From Ralstonia pickettii (GTDB lineage: Bacteria; Pseudomonadota; Gammaproteobacteria; Burkholderiales; Burkholderiaceae): 64,000 bases of DNA. Positions 50,604-58,578 of the stretch are shown here, in pieces. The translations under genes were made by a program, and so were the position numbers. Positions within the stretch are counted from its first letter, which is position 1. The number at the start of each line of letters is the position of its first letter. Where the stretch lies: positions 1-64,000 of the forward strand of contig NZ_MCGB01000097.1 in assembly GCF_001699815.1 (NCBI RefSeq), read 5' to 3'. The notes under the pieces are model-generated. The model was not told where the DNA came from and searched no databases. It was given only the letters and a program-made list of their open reading frames with translations.

Positions 50604-51812
50604 TTACGTGCGTGTCCGGCGGGACACGCGGTTTGTGGTCTCGGTGGTCGCGAGCGCAGCGTTCACTTCACCGAGGAATTTGGTCAGGACGCCAGCGAGG
50701 CCTTCGAGAATGGGACGGCATTCGGCCGATGCGTTGGCAAAGATGGCCGTGAGTTGCGCAGACTGGTATTTGTGTGCGACGGATTCGATGTCGGCAACCA
50801 GCGTGATCATCTTCGCTCTGGCGTCAGCAGACGAGTTGATGTCGTCCTGCTGTTGTGCGATTTCCAGGTTGAGTCGATCAAGCTCGTCCTGCTTGCGCTT
50901 AACGTCCTCATTGGCCGCTTCGAGGCGACGGTTGGCTTCTTGGAGCGCATCGTCCAGGGTCTGGAGTCCTGGCGGCAGAACGTGCACTTCGACTGTCTCT
51001 TTCACAGCCGCCGGTTGGCCGCTCTCTGCCCTTGCTGCTAGCGCGTTGCGTTCGCGCGTGAGACGGTCGATCTCTTGCTGTAGCGTGCTGACGGTCGAAG
51101 AGCTGCGGGTGACCTGGAGTTGTGCTTCGTCCATGGCACGCTGCCGATTGGCCACCTCCTCCTGGGACACCGTGAGTTGGGCAGCCAGAGTTCGAATCTG
51201 TGCTTCAAGATCGCGGTTGTTGTTCAGGTTTTCGTTCAGCTCTTCCTGCGTGACTTGGAGCTGCAGGCCGGTATTGGTCAGATCCTCTTCTGTCTTCCGA
51301 AGCTTCTCGATGATCGGCCGGATGTCCTCGCGTTTAAAGCTATCCGTCTTCAACTTGTGCTCGATGACCTTGTCGACTTCGTCATCGGTGATGTCCTTGC
51401 GGGCCAAGATCTTCATCTCACCCAAGGTCAGGTTGGTGATGGCCCGGCTGTTGTTCGCAAACTTCCTGTAGATGTTGATGTAGAGAGCCACGCGTGAATC
51501 GGTCATCCGAAGGACGGTGCTTGCGTAGCTGGACAGCATGGCACTCCCGCGCTTCCTGGCCACGGTCTCATCACCGAGGGTGCGCGTGAGGCTCCCCATG
51601 ATGATGCCGTCAATGTGGACCAGCCGTGCCCCAATTGCGATGAACTCGGCCACGACACGGTTTTGCGACTGCCAGATTTCCTCGGTCGCCTGTGCGATTC
51701 GGCCAATCGACGATTCGTCCAGGTCCATGAACTGGGTCCTCGCGAATGTCATGGCGGAGACAGAACCGTCGTCCGTGATCGTTTGCGCAAGCTGGAAGTC
51801 CGTATGAGTCAT
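50604..51812 (-). CDS. DUF3102-like protein with long coiled coil
   Basis: A 402-residue protein starting MTHTDFQLAQTITDDG at 51812. The N-terminal ~150 residues (ESSIGRIAQATEEIWQSQNR...GARLVHIDGIIMG...LRMTDSRVALYINIYRKF) resemble DUF3102, a DNA-binding-like module of phage and plasmid proteins. Residues ~190-350 are strong Gln/Glu/Arg-rich coiled coil, and a helical C-terminus follows. Layout resembles KfrA-like partition/stability proteins. It precedes the FlhC-like fusion by 50 bases on the same strand and may form an operon with it. Confidence 0.6.
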   Translation of the reverse strand: MTHTDFQLAQTITDDGSVSAMTFARTQFMDLDESSIGRIAQATEEIWQSQNRVVAEFIAIGARLVHIDGIIMGSLTRTLGDETVARKRGSAMLSSYASTVLRMTDSRVALYINIYRKFANNSRAITNLTLGEMKILARKDITDDEVDKVIEHKLKTDSFKREDIRPIIEKLRKTEEDLTNTGLQLQVTQEELNENLNNNRDLEAQIRTLAAQLTVSQEEVANRQRAMDEAQLQVTRSSSTVSTLQQEIDRLTRERNALAARAESGQPAAVKETVEVHVLPPGLQTLDDALQEANRRLEAANEDVKRKQDELDRLNLEIAQQQDDINSSADARAKMITLVADIESVAHKYQSAQLTAIFANASAECRPILEGLAGVLTKFLGEVNAALATTETTNRVSRRTRT

Positions 51813-52558
51813 GTCGATGTAAGCCAGTGGAGTGTTCTCGTGACCGGAGCCAGATGTGCTCAGGCGCCAAACGGGCGGTGCGATGCGGATGGTTACCGCG
51901 AATGCACCTCCTCTTCGAGCCATCGTAAGGCGGTCAGGGAGAAGTCAAGTGAACGCGTGGCCTGCGATGTGCGAGAGCAAAATCGAAGGTCATCGGTTGG
52001 GGCGGGTCGGAAAGCGGCTACATACGAACGGCCTATTACGAATTGCTAAAGGAAGACGCGACTCTATCGTTGTATCGTTCGCCGAATCGCAATACTTAAC
52101 CCCAATGAGGTGGGGTGTGGGTGCAGTATTTGGAGGGGTGCGTGAATTAAATGAAGCTAATATCAGTCGTCAAAGCGAATTAAGATTTTCTGAATGCATC
52201 TTCAAATGCCCCACAAAAGGGGGGCATCCGATGGCATGAGCGTCGCGTCATCCACTGCCTTGCAGCGGATAGGCTCGCGCGTGCGAGCTTGCGCGGATCC
52301 ACTGCATCCGCTAAAGTTCGTGACATCTCCGCGTCGTTGACGCATCGAACTTGCGCTTGATGGAGCAACTCCATCTGGCTTCACAGCCGCTCAGCGCCAT
52401 TCTCCCTTTCTGATTTGTCCCGGCTCAGCTTGTTTGCCTGACGCTCGCGCGTGAGGCAAGCACGTTGTTGCTTGCGGGATTCCTTGCTCATCCGAGCATC
52501 GAATGATCGCCTGGCAGCCGCCAGGAAATCCCTTGCCGCGTTTTCTGGAGAGAGAACC
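51813..52558. other. Non-coding region with hairpins between divergent operons
   Basis: About 745 bases without a gene that I can support. It separates the minus-strand coiled-coil/FlhC-like operon from the plus-strand ssb-primase block and should hold both promoters. Hairpins seen: atgcccc/ggggcat at 52206-52227, a gcaagca/tgcttgc pair near 52456-52475, and cctggc/gccagg at 52510-52525. The AT-rich part around 52080-52200 is a plausible promoter zone. It could also contain oriT, but no nick-site consensus for a MobH relaxase is known to me. Confidence 0.5.
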
Positions 52559-52873
52559 ATGGAATCCCTGCTCAAGTTCGTCAATACCCCCTTTCGTCTG
52601 TTCTGCACGATGCTGGTGCTGTACATGGCCGCGCATTCGCATGCCATCGCCGTTGTCGTAGGCATCGTGTTCCTCTCGGTCATCTGGCATAGCCTGAAGA
52701 GCGAGAAGGCTGCACCGATCCCTGCTGCACCCGTCATCATCCCGCCGAAGCCTGCACAAGCCGAGGCGGACAAGGCCGCTCCCGCGGTGCGCCCGGCTGC
52801 CAACACGGCACGCTATGCGAAGTCCGCGGTTGTCACGCCCATGCTTCGCCCCAAGGCCGCCACGCGCCCTTGA
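52559..52873 (+). CDS. Small inner-membrane protein
   Basis: A 104-residue protein starting MESLLKFVNTPFRLFCTM with GGAGAG eight bases before the ATG. One or two hydrophobic segments (FRLFCTMLVLYMAAHSHAIAVVVGIVFLSVIW) are followed by a Pro/Ala/Lys-rich cytosolic tail. Upstream in-frame residues are Arg-rich and not credible. First gene of the plus-strand leading-region-like block. Confidence 0.6.
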   Translation: MESLLKFVNTPFRLFCTMLVLYMAAHSHAIAVVVGIVFLSVIWHSLKSEKAAPIPAAPVIIPPKPAQAEADKAAPAVRPAANTARYAKSAVVTPMLRPKAATRP

Positions 52874-52904
52874 CCTCAGGCCTTCCCTTGGAAGGCGCCT
52901 TTAA

Positions 52905-52946
52905 CCCCCTGTTGGTGGGAGTCTTCTCCCGCCAGCAGGTGGGGGG
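52905..52946 (+). promoter_or_regulatory. Long stem-loop in the leader of the 142-aa gene
   Basis: ccccctgttggtggga and a matching downstream arm (tcccgccagcaggtggggg) pair almost fully, allowing G-T pairs and one bulge, around a short loop. It lies 25 bases before the ATG at 52971 and has no T run, so it is more likely a folded leader or single-stranded-DNA element than a terminator. Confidence 0.55.
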
Positions 52947-52970
52947 AGGCTGCCCCATGGAGAAGTCACC

Positions 52971-53399
52971 ATGAATACCAATGCAGTCGCGTGGCAACTC
53001 GATTTCTTCGGGGATGCTGCTGCCGTAACCCCCACGCAACACAAGCAAGACCCTCTCCCGGATCCGGCCTACTGGTCCGACTCGGTCAAGGAGAAGATGG
53101 TCGACGCTCTCATCAGCCTCGCATGCGACAGCCGCCGAGGCGACAACATGCCCGAGTCCCTTATCGACTGCGCCGACATGCTTCGCGCGCGGATGCGCGG
53201 AACCCTCTATGACTTGGAGGATTACCGCATGACGCTCGGCTGGATCTTTCACTACTGGGACGGTGCGCTGCCGTACCTGTACGTGTGCGCAGTGACCGGG
53301 GTGAACCCCGAAGTCCTGCAGGACGTCATCCTGAACCAGCCTAGGCTGAAGAAGGATCTCGACGAACTGAGGCATTCGTTCTGCGGCACGCTGTTGTAG
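52971..53399 (+). CDS. Hypothetical protein of the leading-region-like block
   Basis: A 142-residue acidic soluble protein starting MNTNAVAWQLDFFGDAAA. It has an all-helical look, with DLEDYRMTLGWIFHYWDGAL and LYVCAVTGVNPEVL. Unrecognised. Ends eight bases before the next gene, so the two are co-transcribed. A ParC/ArdC-like anti-defence function would fit the location but no motif supports it. Confidence 0.55.
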   Translation: MNTNAVAWQLDFFGDAAAVTPTQHKQDPLPDPAYWSDSVKEKMVDALISLACDSRRGDNMPESLIDCADMLRARMRGTLYDLEDYRMTLGWIFHYWDGALPYLYVCAVTGVNPEVLQDVILNQPRLKKDLDELRHSFCGTLL

Positions 53400-53407
53400 G
53401 AGGCCGC

Positions 53408-54175
53408 ATGACGTTCCTCGAATCGCTCGTGAAGGTGCTCCTTCCCAAAGCCGACAACCCTCAGCGTCACGCAGACGCCGAACCCATCAAGGTTGGTGCT
53501 GGCGGCAACAACGAAACACAGATGACCATCAGCGGTGAGCCGCACCTGTTTCGCGATGAAGGTGATCGAGTCGCGCATTTCGTTGCGCTCTTCGAGAGCC
53601 GTCTCACCGAGACCCCGTTCGGTCCCAAGCTGCTGCCTGCCTTAATCCCCCATTGGTCTCTCAAAGCAGTCCACGAGGGCTTGAAGGTGACGGAGGTGGT
53701 GGCACAGGTCATTCAGGGCGGCGTCCAGCCTTCCTCAGTCAAGCAGGAGCCGACTCGCAGTGCGGCTGCCCCTAGACGGGCAGTGCCCGAAACGACGGAG
53801 GAAGCACCGGTTGAGGCCGATGCGCAGGCCCGCCGCGCACGTGCCCCTGAAGCGCGCTCGCGTGCCACCTATCACGGTCGCATCAAGTCGTGGGGCGAAG
53901 AGCGGTTCCCTGATCGCAAACGTCCCGGTAAGTCCTACAAGAATTTTGCGTTGAAGCTCGAAATGGCCTCAGGCATGGAGACGCTGCAGGGCGAAGGCCT
54001 GAAGGACGCAATCTCGGAGGCGGGCTGCAAGCTCGGCGACGCAGTTGAGGTCAAACGCCTTCGCAAGATCAAGGTCCCGGCCTTCGATGAAAAGAGTGGT
54101 GACCCCGTTCTCGATGAGAACGGCAACCAAAAGGTTCATGACAAGTGGCTGTGGTCCATCTCCGTAGCCCATTAA
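53408..54175 (+). CDS. Hypothetical protein with KfrB-like C-terminal domain
   Basis: A 255-residue protein. N-terminal ~105 residues (MTFLESLVKVLLPKADN; LLPALIPHWSLKAVHEGLKV) form an unknown helical domain, followed by a basic/acidic linker and a C-terminal ~100-residue beta-rich domain: ATYHGRIKSWGEERFPDRK, SYKNFALKLEMASGMETLQG, GDAVEVKRLRKIKVP. The pattern of a shared-ligand strand, then Gly-Asp-x-Val-x-Val, resembles the small domain found as KfrB and at the end of conjugative primases and relaxases. Located directly upstream of ssb. Confidence 0.5.
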   Translation: MTFLESLVKVLLPKADNPQRHADAEPIKVGAGGNNETQMTISGEPHLFRDEGDRVAHFVALFESRLTETPFGPKLLPALIPHWSLKAVHEGLKVTEVVAQVIQGGVQPSSVKQEPTRSAAAPRRAVPETTEEAPVEADAQARRARAPEARSRATYHGRIKSWGEERFPDRKRPGKSYKNFALKLEMASGMETLQGEGLKDAISEAGCKLGDAVEVKRLRKIKVPAFDEKSGDPVLDENGNQKVHDKWLWSISVAH

Positions 54176-54192
54176 CCAAAAGGTAATTCCGT

Positions 54193-54726
54193 ATGGCTTC
54201 AGTCAACAAGGTCATCATCGTGGGCAACCTCGGTGCTGATCCGGAAACACGTTACATGCCCAGTGGCGACGCGGTCACCAACATCCGCGTGGCAACCACC
54301 GATCGCTTTAAGGACAAGGGTAGCGGTGAGATGCGCGAAGCCACCGAATGGCATCGCATCGCGTTCTTCGGTCGCTTGGCGGAAATCGCTGGCGAGTATC
54401 TGAAGAAGGGATCGTCGGTCTACATCGAGGGTCGTCTGAAAACCCGTCAATGGGAGAAAGACGGCCAGAAGCAATACAGCACCGAGATTGTCGCGGAGCA
54501 GATGCAGATGCTTGGCGGCCGACAGGGCGCCGGTGGTGAAAGTGAAGGCGGTGGTGGTTACTCGCGCGGTGGCGATGATACTAGCGGTGGCCATGGCGGT
54601 AGCCGCAGCCAGGCTGGAGGAATGAGCCGCAGCGCAGGCGGCAGTGGCCAGGGCAGTAGTGCACGTCGTCAACCCGCGCCGTCCAACGGCTTCGAGGATT
54701 TTGACGACCCGGACATCCCGTTCTAG
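54193..54726 (+). CDS. ssb: Single-stranded DNA-binding protein
   Basis: A 177-residue SSB. The OB fold spans ~1-110 ([61 protein letters not shown]), followed by a Gly/Ser-rich disordered tail and the acidic tip FDDPDIPF that recruits partner proteins. Plasmid SSBs protect transferred single strands in the recipient and dampen SOS. It sits between the KfrB-like gene and the primase gene. Confidence 0.96.
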   Translation: MASVNKVIIVGNLGADPETRYMPSGDAVTNIRVATTDRFKDKGSGEMREATEWHRIAFFGRLAEIAGEYLKKGSSVYIEGRLKTRQWEKDGQKQYSTEIVAEQMQMLGGRQGAGGESEGGGGYSRGGDDTSGGHGGSRSQAGGMSRSAGGSGQGSSARRQPAPSNGFEDFDDPDIPF

Positions 54727-54774
54727 TCCTGATCGACAGGGCTCATTTGTAGTTCTTCTCAAGCGCCTCTGGGC

Positions 54775-54900
54775 TTCCACGAAAGTGGAACCTGGAGGGG
54801 CAACTTCCTCTCCTGCGCCGGCGGTCGCTTGGCGCATCCCCCTTCGAATCTCACCCCCAAGACGTCGTGCTGAAAAGACGGTCTGCCCGTGCGGGCCGTC
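54775..54900 (+). promoter_or_regulatory. Two hairpins in the ssb-primase intergenic region
   Basis: A GNRA-type hairpin (ttccac-gaaa-gtggaa, 54775-54790) and a bulged stem (gacg...gcccg-tg-cgggc-cgtc, 54877-54900) lie in the 237-base gap between ssb and the primase gene. No ORF here is protein-like. The second stem has only a short T-rich follow-up and may be a weak terminator or an attenuator. Confidence 0.5.
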
Positions 54901-54963
54901 CTTTGAGCAAGCGTTCCCTCGCCTGTCTCAGGCATCGACCAACACTCCACCTGGAGTCATCCC

Positions 54964-56040
54964 ATGAAGAAACTGAGTGAAATAGTGCAAAACTGGACGC
55001 CCACTCAATGGGATGCTCTGGTGAACCAATACCTGCCGGCGGCTTTCCTCACGGAGAGCTTCTGGAAGGGTAGGCCTGGCCCGTGCCCGATCTGTGGTGG
55101 GCACGATCGATTTACCTACGACAACAAACGTGGTCGCGGCGATTGGGTCTGCCGCAAATGCAACGCTGGTAGCCCCAAAGCCGGAGACGGCATTGAGCTC
55201 GTGTGTCGCGCGACTGGTATGTCGTATCACGAATTGACCTGCAGATTGAACGGCGAACCCGTTCATCCAATCGGTCCCTTGGTCAATCGGCCGGTCGCCT
55301 GTCGGCAAAAGAAGTCAGCCGATCCCGTCTGGAAGAAGCGCCGCATCCATAAGCAGTGGGATGAAGCAGTGTCTCTCACGCCAGGCGACCACGTGATGCA
55401 CTACTTGGCCGCACGGGTTCCGGGGCTCCGGGCGCCGCGTCCGCAATCGTTGCGGGTTGCGATGCAGGACTACCTGTTTGAGGACGAGGTGATCGGCCGT
55501 TATCTAACCATCATCGCCAAATTCACCTTGCCCGATGGCCAGATGGCGACCGTGCATCGAACCTCGTTGGACCCCGTCAAGCCGATGAAGGCGACCATCA
55601 TCAGCAAGGACGGGGAGGTATTGCCCGCCAAGCGCAATGACGTGTCGGCGTTGCCGCTCGCCGGCGGCGCGGTGCGGCTGATGACGCCTCGTAACGGTGA
55701 GATCGGGATCGCGGAAGGGCTGGAGACTTCCTACGCTGCCTACATGCTCTTCGGTGTGCCGATGTGGTATTGCCTCAATCGCGTGCTGGTCAGCCAGTTC
55801 GTTGTGCCAGAAGGTCTTGGCATCCACACCGTGCACATCTTTGCCGACTTTGATGCAGTGGATCCAAAGACGGGAAAGTCGCCGGGAATGTCCGATGCCT
55901 TGACGCTCGCCAAGCGCTTGCGTGCGGAAGGCTTCACGGTTGTCATCCATCGGCCGAAGCTGCGCGGTACAGATTTCTGTGACGAGTGGTGTGCTGAATA
56001 TCAGTCGCGCGCTGTGCATCACGAGGCGGTTGCCGCCTAA
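54964..56040 (+). CDS. Toprim-type DNA primase with zinc ribbon (P4/TraC-like)
   Basis: A 358-residue primase. N-terminal zinc ribbon (GPCPICGGHDRFTYDNKRGRGDWVCRKC) like the P4 alpha/plasmid primase Zn-ribbon; ~190-345 Toprim-like domain with GIAEGLETSYAAYMLFG (conserved Glu) and HIFADFDA with the Asp-x-Asp motif, ending GTDFCDEW. No helicase domain is fused. It would prime the complementary strand after transfer or assist plasmid replication. The start ATG is preceded by CACCTGGAG. Confidence 0.88.
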   Translation: MKKLSEIVQNWTPTQWDALVNQYLPAAFLTESFWKGRPGPCPICGGHDRFTYDNKRGRGDWVCRKCNAGSPKAGDGIELVCRATGMSYHELTCRLNGEPVHPIGPLVNRPVACRQKKSADPVWKKRRIHKQWDEAVSLTPGDHVMHYLAARVPGLRAPRPQSLRVAMQDYLFEDEVIGRYLTIIAKFTLPDGQMATVHRTSLDPVKPMKATIISKDGEVLPAKRNDVSALPLAGGAVRLMTPRNGEIGIAEGLETSYAAYMLFGVPMWYCLNRVLVSQFVVPEGLGIHTVHIFADFDAVDPKTGKSPGMSDALTLAKRLRAEGFTVVIHRPKLRGTDFCDEWCAEYQSRAVHHEAVAA

Positions 56041-56047
56041 GTTCGTT

Positions 56048-56105
56048 GCCGCCTTCGGGTGGCATTTTCTCTTTACTTCTGCCCTGTGGGTTCGTCCCAC
56101 AGGGC
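56048..56105 (+). promoter_or_regulatory. Two UUCG-type hairpins after the primase gene
   Basis: gccgcc-ttcg-ggtggc (56048-56063) followed by attttctcttt may terminate the primase transcript. A second stem, gccctgtggg-ttcgt-cccacagggc (56081-56105), has ten perfect pairs and lies 30 bases before the 70-aa gene. The stem-rich spacing recalls the other gaps of this block. Confidence 0.6.
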
Positions 56106-56135
56106 GAATTCCCTGGGCGCATTCTGGAGTTCGCT

Positions 56136-56348
56136 ATGCCCATGAAGGGATTCATTCAAGTGGTCGGAAAACTGCAGATCCACGCGATGCGCATTGTCGA
56201 TTCGCTGGAGGTTCCAGCGGGCAAGTCTGATGCGCAGTGCTACCACGTCTTTCGCCGCAGCGACGGCGGCAGCATGGAGTTCGTTGGCAAGGACAGCGAT
56301 CTCGATTTCGTCGAGACGTTCTGTCTGCAACGTGCATCGCTGCACTGA
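56136..56348 (+). CDS. Small hypothetical protein (70 aa)
   Basis: Starts MPMKGFIQVVGKLQIHAMR at ATG 56136 with TCTGGAG upstream. A mixed alpha/beta small protein, 70 residues, with two Cys (SDAQCYHVF, VETFCLQ). No family recognised. It is the last gene of the plus-strand block and is followed by a strong terminator. Confidence 0.6.
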   Translation: MPMKGFIQVVGKLQIHAMRIVDSLEVPAGKSDAQCYHVFRRSDGGSMEFVGKDSDLDFVETFCLQRASLH

Positions 56349-56372
56349 TTGAAGTACCCAACCCTAACGAAA

Positions 56373-56399
56373 AACGCCCGGCACTGCCGGGCGTTTTTT
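56373..56399. terminator. Strong rho-independent terminator
   Basis: aacgcccggca-ctgccgggcgtt type hairpin (stem cgcccggc / gccgggcg) followed by eight T on the plus strand and preceded by A on the other side, so it can serve both the 70-aa gene and the convergent 45-aa gene. Confidence 0.93.
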
Positions 56400-56429
56400 T
56401 TCGCCTTCGATTCGTGATTCGCCGGGCCG

Positions 56430-56567
56430 TTACTCGTGGCCGACGGGCCGCTGGGCAAACCGGCCGAGCACGACGCGCGCGGCTTCCAGAATTGCCATGC
56501 CGGTGCCGGCGATCAACCAGAATTTGGCGGTATTGACGTAGTTGAGGTGAGCGAAGAAGTCAGCCAT
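56430..56567 (-). CDS. Very small membrane protein (45 aa)
   Basis: Read from ATG 56565-56567 with a perfect AGGAGG seven bases upstream. The 45 residues (MADFFAHLNYVNTAKFWLIA, then a hydrophobic helix GTGMAILEAARVVLG and a polar tail) suggest one membrane-spanning or membrane-associated helix. The strong ribosome-binding site and dedicated terminator argue that it is real. Function unknown; it resembles the 40-aa protein at 61703 in size, FWLIA motif and expression signals. Confidence 0.65.
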   Translation of the reverse strand: MADFFAHLNYVNTAKFWLIAGTGMAILEAARVVLGRFAQRPVGHE

Positions 56568-56684
56568 TTCAATGCCTCCTGAAGGGTGTGAGGTTACACG
56601 AACGCGGTTGCCTTTGACCGCTTGATGTCTTCAGGATACCCGGGCTGTCGCCATGTCAACCTTTGGCGCCGCTACGCTGCAGGG

Positions 56685-57071
56685 TTAGTTTGGAAAGAAT
56701 CGCGCCATGGCTTCACCGAGGTGCTCGGCCATCGCCGTTGGCAGTCCATCAGGCGAAGGCGAGTCGGACTCGGACAAGGCGGCCGGATCGAAAGCGGGGG
56801 CGGGCGAAGGATTTGGCCGTGCCACAGACTCCGCGAGAGCGAACGGCGCTGGTGCTGCAGACACGAGTGTGGCGACAGCCGGTGCAATGGCCTGTGCCGG
56901 CACCAGATTTGTCTGCACCGCTTGCCTAGCCAGGAACGCGGTGTAGCCGAGTTCTGCCATGTGCCGCAGCGCGTGCGCGCGTTGTTTGGAATCCAGGATG
57001 CCGGCCAGATAGGGGAAGAGAGTCGGCGCGGTGACGGGCGTCAGCGTGACCTTGATCGAGAGCTTGTCCAT
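56685..57071 (-). CDS. StbB/ParR-like partner of the ParM actin
   Basis: A 128-residue protein starting MDKLSIKVTLTPVTAPTLFP. The N-terminal ~55 residues (AGILDSKQRAHALRHMAELG) fit a ribbon-helix-helix-like DNA-binding domain, as in StbB/ParR; the rest is Pro/Ala-rich and disordered with a short C-terminal helix (MAEHLGEAMARFF) that could contact the filament. It follows parM by 19 bases on the same strand. Identification is by context and size. Confidence 0.6.
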   Translation of the reverse strand: MDKLSIKVTLTPVTAPTLFPYLAGILDSKQRAHALRHMAELGYTAFLARQAVQTNLVPAQAIAPAVATLVSAAPAPFALAESVARPNPSPAPAFDPAALSESDSPSPDGLPTAMAEHLGEAMARFFPN

Positions 57072-57090
57072 GGTGGAATGGCGCCCCCGA

Positions 57091-58089
57091 TTACTTCTGC
57101 TTCACCGGGCGCGTGCTACCAATGTCGTAGAAGCCGCTCACATTAGCGAAGCACGGGGAGGAAAGGGCATGGATGGGGGTGCGCGGGAACGCGGCACGAA
57201 TGGCAGGCACATAGAGTGCGCTGCCGCCGCCGGCGAGGATGATCGCGCGGATGTCTTCGGTTCGGCCGACGCGGGTCTGGATTTCCTTGACGGCGAGCTG
57301 GCAGACGCTGCGCGCTTTTTCCAGATACGGCGTGAGATCGATCTCCTTGTCGAAGAACAGCATCGGCTTTTTGTCGCGCAGGCACTTGTCGATGCGCTCA
57401 ATGCCGGTGACAGGCTCACCCTCGTCCTGCTCAATCAGCGATGCGATCTGCTGATAGATCTTGGACGAGCCGCCCGGTACGCCGCCGCTGCGATTGTCGT
57501 CCATCGTGAAGCCCTGGGCGACCACCCAATCGGTGGTGAAGTAGCCGACATCGATGACCAGGTGCGCGTTGTCGGCATCGAACTTGGTGTTCTGTTGGCG
57601 CATAAACGTCACCAGCGCGCCGAGCGGTTGCGGCAAGCAGATGACCGATCCGATCTCAACGGGTTCGCCCCCGAAATCAAGCGTTCCTGTGAAGCGATCG
57701 CGCAAGTAGGAAGCGTATTTCTGGGTCGTGTGAACGGGCAGGCCTAGGATCAGTTGGCCCACCTCCGATACCTGGGCGAGGCGCAGGGCGCCACCCAGCA
57801 GCGCGGCGTACTCGTCTTTGGTCACAAAGTCCTCCGACAGCGTGCGGCCGGTCTGACCATATGCCGAGGAGAGCGACACACCGGGGCCGACTTCGTATTC
57901 CACGCCGTCAATGGCAATGGTGATTACGTCGCGCGCTTTGAAGAAGCCGTTCCCGTGGTTGGCAAGCGCGCGTGGCGCGGCTTGCGGCGCGAGGGACGGG
58001 AACATGTTCAGCTTGGTCTCGGAGCCCATCGGGAACGCGAACTTGGTGTTTCCGTATCCGACGTCGACGGCAACGGTGGCGGCTTTCAT
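57091..58089 (-). CDS. parM: ParM/StbA-family actin-like partition protein
   Basis: A 332-residue actin-like ATPase. Phosphate 1 VAVDVGYGNTKFAFP lies at residues 6-20, phosphate 2 LVIDVGYFTTDWVVAQGF near 175, and the adenosine motif IILAGGGSALYVPAIRAAFP near 290. It polymerises into filaments that push plasmid copies apart, working with an RHH adaptor and a repeat-containing centromere. The adaptor is probably the following gene, and the centromere the hairpin repeats upstream. A second partition system (ParAB) exists at 13 kb. Confidence 0.88.
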   Translation of the reverse strand: MKAATVAVDVGYGNTKFAFPMGSETKLNMFPSLAPQAAPRALANHGNGFFKARDVITIAIDGVEYEVGPGVSLSSAYGQTGRTLSEDFVTKDEYAALLGGALRLAQVSEVGQLILGLPVHTTQKYASYLRDRFTGTLDFGGEPVEIGSVICLPQPLGALVTFMRQQNTKFDADNAHLVIDVGYFTTDWVVAQGFTMDDNRSGGVPGGSSKIYQQIASLIEQDEGEPVTGIERIDKCLRDKKPMLFFDKEIDLTPYLEKARSVCQLAVKEIQTRVGRTEDIRAIILAGGGSALYVPAIRAAFPRTPIHALSSPCFANVSGFYDIGSTRPVKQK

Positions 58090-58156
58090 GGTGCAGACCT
58101 TGTGTTGGGGCGGAGCAGCTTCCGCCGGGGCAGTGGAATGACGCGTGAGGGCGACA

Positions 58157-58341
58157 TGACACGTAGCTCCCCCTTGCGGGAGACGTAGATGTCACGACGA
58201 GCTGGGCGAGATTGGTCAGCCTCTGCTAGTGACACGTAGCTGCACCGTGCGGTGCACGTGAGTGTCACGTGGTTCAGCGCATAACCGATCGGTGCCCGCC
58301 GGTGACACGTAGCTTCCCCTTACGGGGTATGTACGTGTCAC
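58157..58341. repeat. Three 39-bp hairpin repeats at 73-bp spacing (candidate centromere parC)
   Basis: Units at 58157-58195, 58230-58268 and 58303-58341 all begin tgacacgtagct and end with (t)gtcac. The centres differ but each is self-complementary: ctccc/gggag, tgcacc/ggtgca and cccc/gggg. Start-to-start distance is exactly 73 bp in both cases, about seven helical turns. They lie upstream of parM on its 5' side. Paired changes in the stems suggest that a folded form is conserved. Confidence 0.75.
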
Positions 58342-58551
58342 GTCGCCTTACGTTGGGACTGTACGAGGCTGCGCCGGCTGTTTGATGGAAGAAAGCCCGT
58401 CAATCTTGCGTAGCTTTCGTGCGGCGCAATTCACTGGGCTGCCCTATCCTTGAGTCACCACACGCGTCCCCCGACGCATCGATAGCTCCGCGAAGACCGC
58501 GGAAACTCAGGGTGAGCCGGCGACCAAGAGGTTGTTGGGCACCAATGTTCG

Positions 58552-58578
58552 TGCCGGATAGTCATCCGGCATTTTTTT
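58552..58578 (+). terminator. Rho-independent terminator without an assigned gene
   Basis: tgccggat-agtc-atccggca with seven T after it. No coding region ends upstream on the plus strand, since the parM repeats are the nearest feature, so it may end a small RNA transcribed from about 58400-58480. Confidence 0.75.

Noticed and set aside
53408-54175. Assigning the gene before ssb as a relaxase or primase
   Set aside because: Only the small C-terminal KfrB-like domain resembles parts of those proteins; no catalytic motif is present.
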